A stretch of DNA of 64,000 nt from Betaproteobacteria bacterium HGW-Betaproteobacteria-9. GTDB lineage: Bacteria > Pseudomonadota > Gammaproteobacteria > Burkholderiales > Burkholderiaceae_C. The position numbers and the translations under genes were made by a program. This document shows, in pieces, positions 57,545 through 64,000 of the stretch. The stretch covers positions 164,471 to 228,470 of the forward strand of contig PHCC01000024.1 of assembly GCA_002842215.1 (NCBI GenBank), in the 5' to 3' direction. The first letter of the stretch is position 1; each line of letters starts with the position of its first letter. Below the pieces are notes generated by a model. It was not told where the DNA came from, did not search any database, and worked only from the letters and a program-made list of their open reading frames with translations.

Positions 57545-60500
57545 ATGAAACGTCTCTTCTTGTGCGCCCTGCTGGCGCTGGTGGGGCCCTGGGCGCAGGC
57601 CGCGGACAAGGTGGCCATCCTCTCCACCCAGTTCGTGCTGGAACGCAAATTCAAGCTCATGGAAGCGGTGGCCAGAGAGCAGGGCATCGAGCTCGCGTGG
57701 ACGCAGGTGGACGCCGAGGGCGAGGCCGGCGCACGGCGTGTGCTCGACGGCGCGCGCATCGTGCTGATCGACGCACCGCGCAGCGACGATCAGGCGCAGA
57801 TCGAGCGCGTGGCCGGCCAGCGGCTGCGCGAGCTGAGCCTGCCCACCGCCAGCATCAACGTCATGAGTCCGCCGGTGCGCCTGCGTGCCATCCACATGGA
57901 CAAGGAACAGGCGCAGCGCGTGTTCGACTACTACGTGGGCGGCACGCGGATCAACCACGAGCGGCTGTTCCAGTACCTGCGGGCCATCCTCCAGAGCGGT
58001 GACCTGAGCGCTATCGCGCTGCCGCTGGCGCTGCCCAATGGGGGCATCTACCACCCCGGCCACGACGGGCTGGTGTTCGAGCAACTGCCGCAGTACCTGG
58101 CGTGGTGGGCGACCAGGGCGGGGCGTCCATGGCAGGGCCTGCCGGTGATCGGCATCGAGATGTCGTCCAGCTACATCTCCGATGGTCAGCAGCGCATGCT
58201 GGACGAAACCGTGCAGGCCATCGAGCAGGCGGGCGCCCTGCCACTGATGTTCTACCGCAGCTCGCGCGTGGTCCGCGCATCGCGTGAGGCAGCGGCCACG
58301 GGTCAACCCGAGGCTACCGGTCGTCCGCCGCGCGGCGGTGGCGGCGGGCGACCGACAGCGGCAGGCGCCAGCGGGGCGCCCGCGGTGGCCGAGCAGGGCG
58401 CTGGCTTTCCCAACCCCAGGGAGATCGCCGCCGTATCCGTGAACGAGCCGCTCATCACCCACGAGGGCAAGGTCTTGCCGCAGGTGCTGCTGGTCAACAC
58501 CTTCCTGGGTGTGGACCCCGAGGCGCGCAAGGCCTGGCACAAGGCCATGGGGGTACCGGTCATCAACGTGCTCTCCTACCGCACAGGCACGCGTGCCGAG
58601 TACCGCAAAGACACGGTGGGCGTGAACAGCTTCTATTTGCCGTTCACGCTGACGAACGCCGAGTACATCGGCCTGCAGGACCCGGTGGTGCTGACCGCCA
58701 ACGAAGGTGGTGAGCTGGTGCCCATGCCCGAGCAGATGCACATGCTGGTGGGCAAGGCCGTGAATCTGGCGCGCCTGCAGACCACGGCCAATGCCGACAA
58801 GCAGGTGGCGCTGTTTTTCTGGAACCACCCGCCCGGGGAAAAAAACCAGGGTGCCTCCAACCTGAACGTGCCGCGTTCCATCGAACACCTGGTGGAGCAA
58901 CTCAAGGCCGAGGGCTATGCCTTCGACAGCACGAGCGAGAAGGACATCATTGCCGCCGTGGGCCAGATGCTGCGCCCGGGCTACCGCCCAGGCACGCTGC
59001 CGGAACTCATGAAGACGGCGCACTGGGACTTCCTGCCGCTGGCCGACTACCAGCGCTGGTTCGCCACCTTGCCCGAGTCCATCCGCAAAAGTGTGAATGC
59101 CTTCTGGGGCACACCCGACAAGAGCTATTGGGTGGCCCGCAAGAACGGTGTGGCCGGCTTCGTGATCCCGCGCATGAAGCTGGGCAAGCTCGTGGTGCTG
59201 CCGCAGCCCATGCGCAGCGAGAGCGCCGCCGGGCACCACGACGAGAAGAAGCTGTTTCACGACACCAAGGTGCCATTGAACCACTTCTACATGGCGACCT
59301 ACCTGTGGGCGCGCGAGCAGTTCAAGGCCAGCGCCATCGTGCACTTCGGCACCCACGGCACACAGGAGTGGACGCCCGGCAAGGAGCGTGGCCTGTGGGC
59401 GTACGACGACCCCAACATCCTGGTGGACAACACGCCCATCGTGTACCCGTACATCGTGGACAACATCGCCGAGGCCATCCACGTCAAGCGACGGGGGCGC
59501 GGCGTGATCGTGAGCCACCAGACGCCCGCGTTCGCGCCGGCCGGTCTGTCCGACGACTTCGTGAAGATCAACGACCTCATCCGCGAGTACCAGTCACTGG
59601 ACAGCGGCCTGGTGAAGGACAACAACCGCAAGCTCATCATCGAGCAGGCGGTGAAGATGAACATGCACAAGGACATGGCCTGGAAAGTGGCCGACCTGGA
59701 GCGCGACTTCGACAAGTTCCTGCGCGACATCGAGGACTATCTGGAAGACCTGGGTTCGGCCATGCAACCCCTGGGCCTGCACACCCTGGGCCAGGACGCC
59801 GAGCGTGCCCACCTCATCAGCAACGTGATGCAGATGCTGGGCCAACCCTTGTACGAGAAGACGGGCGTGAAGAACGCCAAGACCGCGTTCAAGGGTGACT
59901 ACAAGGCGCTGCAGCAGACCCGCCCCTACCGCTTCGTGGAGGACTACGTGTTTTCCGAGCGTCCGGTGGATGAGCTCACCGATACGCAACTGCGCGCGCT
60001 CGCACTGCGGGGGCGCAAGTTCCTGGTGGACTTGCGCGCGGCCTGGGAGATCGAAGGCGTGAGCAAAGGTCTGTCCGCGCGCTGGATCGATCCGTCCTAC
60101 GGCGGCGACCCGATCCGCAACCCGGACGCACTGCATACGGGGCGCAACATGTACGGTTTCGACCCCGGGCGTGTGCCCACGAGAGCCGCCTACGAGGCGG
60201 GGCGCCAGGCGGTGCAGCAGCTCATCACCAGCTACCAGGCCACACACGGCAAGTTCCCGGAGAAGCTGGCCTTCTCCATGTGGAGCACCGAGACCATGCG
60301 CCATCTGGGCATGCTGGAAGCGCAGATCCTCTACGCCATGGGCGTCAAGCCCAAATGGGACGAAGGCGGGCGCGTGGTGGGCATGGAGGTGATCGCGCAG
60401 GCCGAACTCGGGCGCCCCCGCATCGACGCGGTGATTTCGCTCACCGGCCTGTACCGCGACCAGTTCCCGAACGTGATGGAGCGCTTCAACGAAGCCGTGG

Positions 60501-61723
60501 TCATGCTGGTGGCCTTGAAGGAAGACGGCCAGCAGAACTTCATCAAGGCCAACACCGAGCGCATCCAGGCCGCGCTGCTGGCCCAGGGGGTGAAGCCCGA
60601 GGAAGCCCGCGAGTTCGCACTGACGCGCATCTTCGGCAACGAAAGCGGCGACTACAGCACCAAGCTCACCGACGCCTCGCTGGCGTCCGACACCTGGGAC
60701 GAGGGCGATGGCAAGCTGGAACGGCTCTACCTGTCGCGCATGTCCTGGGCCTACGGACCCAACACCGCGAACTGGAGCCGCAAGCTCACCGACGGCCAGG
60801 GCCAGGAGATCAACGCCTACGCCGAACACCTGCGCGGCACCAACGCGGCCGTGTTCTCGCGTTCCAGCAATCTGCGCGGCCTGCTGGACACCGACCATCC
60901 GTTCGAGTACCTGGGCGGCATCTCCAAGGCGGTGAAATTTCTGGACGGCCAGAACCCGCAGCTCTACATCTCCAACATGCGCGACCCCAACAAGGCCAGG
61001 CTGGAGACGGCGGAGCGGTTCATGGCCACCGAGCTGCGTTCGATCTACCAGCATCCCAACTGGATGAAGGAGATGCAGAAGGAAGGCTACGCGGGCACGC
61101 TGCAGATGCTCAACACGGTGAACAACTTCTGGGGCTGGCAGGTGATGGACCGCAACGTGGTGCGCGATGACCAGTGGCAGGAATTTCACGAGACCTACGT
61201 CAAGGACCGCTACCAGCTGGGCATGCGCGAGTGGTTCGAAAAGTCCAACCCGACCGCGCTGGCCCAGGTGGCCGAACGCATGCTGGAGGCCATTCGCAAG
61301 GACTACTGGAAGGCCGACGAACAGACCCAGCGCGAGCTGGTGCAGGTGTACCAGGACGTGGCGGCCAAGCACGACGTGTTTACCGCCAACGAGGCGTTCA
61401 AGGCTTACGTGAAGACGCTGGCGCAGGGCTTTGGGCTGGGAAGCCAGGCGGCATCGCGCGCATCAAGCGAACCAGCCGTGCCCAGGCCCGCTGCCGCCCG
61501 GCCACCCGATGTGCCCCAGAAGCCCCCGCTGGCGCCCGAGCCACCCACCGTGCGCGGGCAAGAGATGCGCGAAGTGCGGCACGACACCCCGGTGCAGCAG
61601 CTCATCTGGATCTATGGCTGGATGGCTGCGGCCATCGTGCTCGCCGGGATGCTGTTCCAGACCTGGCGCGCCCGCCGCACCGCCCGCTTCACGCCCCCTG
61701 TTTCACTGAAAGCCCAGCCATGA
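57545..61723 (+). CDS. CobN-family chelatase, predicted periplasmic and membrane-anchored
   Basis: 1392 residues of the CobN/BchH/ChlH large-subunit family. The conserved HFGTHGTQEWTPGK (His600, His604, Glu608) and DNTPIVYPYIVDN segments are intact. Unlike cytoplasmic CobN, it starts with a signal peptide (LFLCALLALVGPWAQA, then ADK) and ends with a Pro-rich linker (about 1311-1340), one membrane helix (about 1353-1373) and RARRTAR. That places the enzyme in the periplasm with a cytoplasmic tail. A Gly-rich insertion lies near 258-285. This layout recalls HmuS, the heme dechelatase of Bacteroidota. No ChlI/ChlD-type ATPase is nearby. Removing or inserting a metal are both possible. Confidence 0.87.
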   Translation: MKRLFLCALLALVGPWAQAADKVAILSTQFVLERKFKLMEAVAREQGIELAWTQVDAEGEAGARRVLDGARIVLIDAPRSDDQAQIERVAGQRLRELSLPTASINVMSPPVRLRAIHMDKEQAQRVFDYYVGGTRINHERLFQYLRAILQSGDLSAIALPLALPNGGIYHPGHDGLVFEQLPQYLAWWATRAGRPWQGLPVIGIEMSSSYISDGQQRMLDETVQAIEQAGALPLMFYRSSRVVRASREAAATGQPEATGRPPRGGGGGRPTAAGASGAPAVAEQGAGFPNPREIAAVSVNEPLITHEGKVLPQVLLVNTFLGVDPEARKAWHKAMGVPVINVLSYRTGTRAEYRKDTVGVNSFYLPFTLTNAEYIGLQDPVVLTANEGGELVPMPEQMHMLVGKAVNLARLQTTANADKQVALFFWNHPPGEKNQGASNLNVPRSIEHLVEQLKAEGYAFDSTSEKDIIAAVGQMLRPGYRPGTLPELMKTAHWDFLPLADYQRWFATLPESIRKSVNAFWGTPDKSYWVARKNGVAGFVIPRMKLGKLVVLPQPMRSESAAGHHDEKKLFHDTKVPLNHFYMATYLWAREQFKASAIVHFGTHGTQEWTPGKERGLWAYDDPNILVDNTPIVYPYIVDNIAEAIHVKRRGRGVIVSHQTPAFAPAGLSDDFVKINDLIREYQSLDSGLVKDNNRKLIIEQAVKMNMHKDMAWKVADLERDFDKFLRDIEDYLEDLGSAMQPLGLHTLGQDAERAHLISNVMQMLGQPLYEKTGVKNAKTAFKGDYKALQQTRPYRFVEDYVFSERPVDELTDTQLRALALRGRKFLVDLRAAWEIEGVSKGLSARWIDPSYGGDPIRNPDALHTGRNMYGFDPGRVPTRAAYEAGRQAVQQLITSYQATHGKFPEKLAFSMWSTETMRHLGMLEAQILYAMGVKPKWDEGGRVVGMEVIAQAELGRPRIDAVISLTGLYRDQFPNVMERFNEAVVMLVALKEDGQQNFIKANTERIQAALLAQGVKPEEAREFALTRIFGNESGDYSTKLTDASLASDTWDEGDGKLERLYLSRMSWAYGPNTANWSRKLTDGQGQEINAYAEHLRGTNAAVFSRSSNLRGLLDTDHPFEYLGGISKAVKFLDGQNPQLYISNMRDPNKARLETAERFMATELRSIYQHPNWMKEMQKEGYAGTLQMLNTVNNFWGWQVMDRNVVRDDQWQEFHETYVKDRYQLGMREWFEKSNPTALAQVAERMLEAIRKDYWKADEQTQRELVQVYQDVAAKHDVFTANEAFKAYVKTLAQGFGLGSQAASRASSEPAVPRPAAARPPDVPQKPPLAPEPPTVRGQEMREVRHDTPVQQLIWIYGWMAAAIVLAGMLFQTWRARRTARFTPPVSLKAQP

Positions 61724-62235
61724 ATGCCATTGAGAGTTTCCTGTTCGAGATTTCGAAGTTCTTCCTCACGCCCGTGCTGGTGCTGTTGTGTCTGATGTTC
61801 GTGTATGCGCTGTTCAGTCTGGGGCAGGTGAGCGTCGACCTGCTGGCGCGCACGCGCCGGCCCCACGGACTGCGGCCACTGCACCGCTACTGGCAGCGCC
61901 ACGCCCACCTGGGTGAGGATGGGCTGGAACTGCATGTGTTGAAACAACTGGAGGTGCAGCGCATCGTCAGTCGCGTGGCCCCCATGCTGGGGCTGGTGGC
62001 CACCATGATTCCCATGGGGCCGGCGCTGGTGGCCGTGGCCGCGGGCAACACGAAGGGCATGGCCGAAAACCTGGTGGTGGCCTTTGCCGCGGTGATCGTC
62101 GCGCTGCTCGCGGCGGCCATCACCTTCGTGGTGCAAACCGTGCGCAGGCGCTGGCTGATGGAAGAACTCAACGCCTTGCTGCTGGCCCTGCCCGACAGCG
62201 GTGCCACCGTTGCGGGGGACGTGGCCCATGTCTGA
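61720..62235 (+). CDS. Second TolQ/ExbB-like channel protein
   Basis: 171 residues. Three helices: FFLTPVLVLLCLMFVYALF, MLGLVATMIPMGPALVAVA and NLVVAFAAVIVALLAAAITFV. The MotA/TolQ/ExbB family helix pair is clear. It overlaps the stop of the CobN-like gene (ATGA) and the start of the next gene by eight bases, so it belongs to the chelatase rather than to the TonB set. It presumably forms a proton channel with the DUF2149 protein. Confidence 0.82.
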   Translation: MNAIESFLFEISKFFLTPVLVLLCLMFVYALFSLGQVSVDLLARTRRPHGLRPLHRYWQRHAHLGEDGLELHVLKQLEVQRIVSRVAPMLGLVATMIPMGPALVAVAAGNTKGMAENLVVAFAAVIVALLAAAITFVVQTVRRRWLMEELNALLLALPDSGATVAGDVAHV

Positions 62236-62596
62236 TGCCCGACGCATGAAGCTCGACATCCTGGGCGACTCGGACGAGGACGACCCCATCCTGTCGGTGG
62301 TCAACATCATCGACGTGTTTCTGGTGGTGATCGCCGTGCTGCTGATGGCCGTGGTGGAGAACCCGCTGAATCCGTTCGCTACCCAGGACGTGTTGGTGAT
62401 CAAGAACGCTGGCAAGCCCAACATGGAAATGCTGGTCAAGCAGGGCAACGAACTCAAGCAATACCAGTCGTCCGGACAGATCGGCGAAGGCCAGGGCATG
62501 AAAGCGGGGGTGGCGTACCGCATGAAGGACGGCAGCATGGTGTACGTACCGGAAACCACGCCGGCTGACTCGGCTGCGCAGCTCAGTTCGCCCTGA
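62228..62596 (+). CDS. DUF2149 protein, ExbD-like partner
   Basis: 122 residues. A short acidic N tail, one membrane helix with an embedded aspartate (Asp29, in NIIDVFLVVIAVLLMAV), then a periplasmic domain (VLVIKNAGKPNMEMLVKQG). This is the ExbD layout. DUF2149 genes are recalled next to CobN-like and TolQ-like genes in other phyla. Last gene of the plus-strand locus. Confidence 0.85.
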   Translation: MSDARRMKLDILGDSDEDDPILSVVNIIDVFLVVIAVLLMAVVENPLNPFATQDVLVIKNAGKPNMEMLVKQGNELKQYQSSGQIGEGQGMKAGVAYRMKDGSMVYVPETTPADSAAQLSSP

Positions 62597-62614
62597 CGGC
62601 CTGGCGGGCCGCGC

Positions 62615-62641
62615 CCGGCGCATTGGCATGCCACGCGCCGG
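62615..62641. terminator. Hairpin between convergent genes
   Basis: CCGGCGC and GCGCCGG form a 7-bp stem with a 13-base loop that contains its own small palindrome (GGCATGCC). There is no T run, so its strength as a terminator is doubtful, but it lies in the 48-bp gap between convergent genes. Confidence 0.45.
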
Positions 62642-62644
62642 CGA

Positions 62645-63301
62645 TCACCCCCGCTCCATCGCCGAGTTCACGATGGCATCGAACTCGGCCTGGCTCAGGG
62701 TCTGAGGCGTGTAGCTGCCGCCTTGTTTCAGCAAGGTCTGGTAATACGCTCGCAGGTGGTTGCGGGAACCTCGCAACAACGATTCGTAGACCCGCCGGAT
62801 GTCCAGGTTGTCCACGCTGGCCAGGTGGGTGTTGATGTCCACCATGTCCAGTTCTTCGATGTGGACACCGACCTTCAAGGCTTCGATCAGCGAGACCGAG
62901 CCATCGGCCACCAGCTGGTTGTGCAGCGCTTGCAGGTCCGGGTTCTGGAACACGCCCACCGCGTTGCCGGCGGCCGGGTCGGGCAGGCTGTAGCGCTGCA
63001 ACAGCTGGCGCACCGCTTCGGTGTGGGTGGCTTCGCTGGCGGTGATGTTGCTGAACACCGGCACGCTGCGGCCCCACAGCGCGTCCATCCGGGTGTACAC
63101 GTCACCCGCCAGCTTTTCCTCTTCGCGCATGTAGAGCAGGGAGTCGATCTCCGCCTGGCTCAGCGTTTCCATGGGCAGTGTGGCGACCGAGGTGGGGGTG
63201 CCGCGTTTGTCCAGGTCCTCATCGGTTCCACCGCCGCACGCGACAAGTGCCAGGGAGGCCAGGAAGATGGCGGAGAAACGGGTGATCGTGGGGTGGTTCA
63301 T
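62645..63301 (-). CDS. DUF2202 ferritin-like lipoprotein
   Basis: 218 residues. Lipoprotein signal with LVAC (Cys22), a short linker, and a four-helix domain with the DUF2202 phrases YMREEEKLAGDVYTRM and SEATHTEAVRQLL, whose Glu and His residues are placed as in ferritin-like di-metal sites. Metal binding is an inference. Function unknown. Convergent with the metal locus. Confidence 0.88.
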   Translation of the reverse strand: MNHPTITRFSAIFLASLALVACGGGTDEDLDKRGTPTSVATLPMETLSQAEIDSLLYMREEEKLAGDVYTRMDALWGRSVPVFSNITASEATHTEAVRQLLQRYSLPDPAAGNAVGVFQNPDLQALHNQLVADGSVSLIEALKVGVHIEELDMVDINTHLASVDNLDIRRVYESLLRGSRNHLRAYYQTLLKQGGSYTPQTLSQAEFDAIVNSAMERG

Positions 63302-63374
63302 GGTGTCTTTCCATAAAAGAAGAAGGTGGAGATGGATGTCTTGTGGCGGAGCGAGCCGGGTGACCGCGGACACG

Positions 63375-63722
63375 TCACCGGCCGCGCCCCGCGCCGCCGT
63401 TGCCGCGACCACCCGAGCCACTCGTGCCGCCTGAGCCGCTACCCGAACCGCCACGCGACGCACCCGCGCCCTGCGAAGCGCCGCTGGCGGCGTGGTTGGT
63501 TGTGCCGTTCTGCGATCCCGCAGCGCGCAGGCGTTGTTCGTAGCCCGCCCCGTAGGGCAGGACCATGCCCGGCGGGACTTCGTCGCTGCCGAGCAACGCA
63601 GGCGCCGGGGTTTCATGCGACTGAACCGGCGGGCGTTCAGGTTCTGCGGCCAGGGCGGACTGCGCCTGCAGGCACAGCAGTGCGCAGATCCCCAGACCGG
63701 ATGTCCATCGGGAGAGCGTCAT
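63375..63722 (-). CDS. Small secreted Gly/Ser-rich protein
   Basis: 115 residues. Signal peptide (LGICALLCLQAQSALA), a Pro/Glu segment containing GMVLPYGAGYEQRLRA, and a C-terminal third of almost only Gly, Ser, Ala and Arg. I do not recognise a family. It shares its Gly-rich end with the next protein, so the two may be related in role. Confidence 0.6.
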   Translation of the reverse strand: MTLSRWTSGLGICALLCLQAQSALAAEPERPPVQSHETPAPALLGSDEVPPGMVLPYGAGYEQRLRAAGSQNGTTNHAASGASQGAGASRGGSGSGSGGTSGSGGRGNGGAGRGR

Positions 63723-63744
63723 GGTCGATGGTGGATGAGGTGGC

Positions 63745-64000
63745 TCAGCGCTTGTTCATCCGGCCTTGGCCCTGGCCCATGCCCCCCGCGGCGCCGGGCC
63801 CTGCTCCAGACCCTGCTCCTGCGCCAGCGCCAGCGCCTGCGCCGCCGGCACCGGGGCCTTGACCTTGACCCAGTCCCAAGCCCTGACCCTGGGCAGGCGG
63901 AGTTTCAGGCAAGGTGATGCCCTGTGCCGCAGCGCGTTCGCGGATCAGCGCATGTTCCTCGGCCCGGATGCGTGCGCGCTCTTCCTCGGTGGTGGCGTTG
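63745..64000 (-). CDS. Gly-rich protein, N terminus outside the window (partial)
   Basis: The last 84 codons are visible: a charged helix (EEERARIRAEEHALIRERAA), then LPETPP and a tail of Gly, Ala, Gln and Pro ending GQGRMNKR. The reading frame is open to the window edge. The tail is low complexity and the family cannot be named. It lies 22 bp upstream of the Gly/Ser-rich gene on the same strand. Confidence 0.6.
   Translation of the reverse strand, partial: NATTEEERARIRAEEHALIRERAAAQGITLPETPPAQGQGLGLGQGQGPGAGGAGAGAGAGAGSGAGPGAAGGMGQGQGRMNKR

Overview
The window looks like chromosome of a high-GC betaproteobacterium, most probably Burkholderiales/Comamonadaceae (Hydrogenophaga-like). This rests on GC-rich codon use, ATGA-type gene overlaps, and gene families typical of that group (glrK-qseG-glrR, dusB-fis, HiPIP, M61 peptidase, DUF3429, Pil-Chp chemosensory genes). 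The genus is an inference. I see no rRNA, insertion sequence, prophage or CRISPR array. There is one tRNA, tRNA-Met(CAT).

Layout. 1-6.8 kb: start of opgH, opgG, the glrR-qseG-glrK signalling operon and miaB, all on the minus strand. The opgG promoter region carries a sigma-54 promoter, an IHF site and two GlrR-type operators. 6.9-9.9 kb: small housekeeping genes, tRNA-Met and a HiPIP. 10-13.5 kb: an enoyl-CoA hydratase divergent from paaG-paaI-paaK, with two different palindromic operators between them. 13.6-26.3 kb: M61 peptidase, DUF3429, dsbC, a UbiH-type hydroxylase, a MOSC protein, ychF, a pseudouridine-synthase homologue lacking its catalytic Asp, an MFS transporter, yqaA, dusB-fis and purH. 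A 604-bp gene-free stretch with a long imperfect inverted repeat follows. 26.3-28.6 kb: hemL and thiD. 28.7-38.9 kb: rubredoxin, then pilG-pilH-pilI-pilJ-pilL. 39-45 kb: photolyase, yqgE-ruvX-pyrR-pyrB-pyrX (inactive dihydroorotase type) and an acyltransferase. The pyrB/pyrX junction appears damaged.

45.7-62.6 kb is a one-directional, about 17-kb metal-acquisition locus. It holds two DUF2946 proteins, SCO, two PCu(A)C copper chaperones, a Spy-like protein, a Crp-like regulator, a PepSY membrane protein, an OprC-like copper TonB receptor and a second TonB receptor. It continues with ExbB-ExbD-TonB, a giant CobN-family chelatase predicted to sit in the periplasm on a C-terminal anchor, and a second ExbB/ExbD-like pair (TolQ-like plus DUF2149). 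I infer outer-membrane import of a copper species and of a metal chelate or tetrapyrrole, which the membrane-tethered chelatase then handles outside the cytoplasm. This is the best candidate for an under-described system. 62.6-64 kb holds a DUF2202 lipoprotein and two Gly-rich secreted proteins, the last one cut by the window edge.
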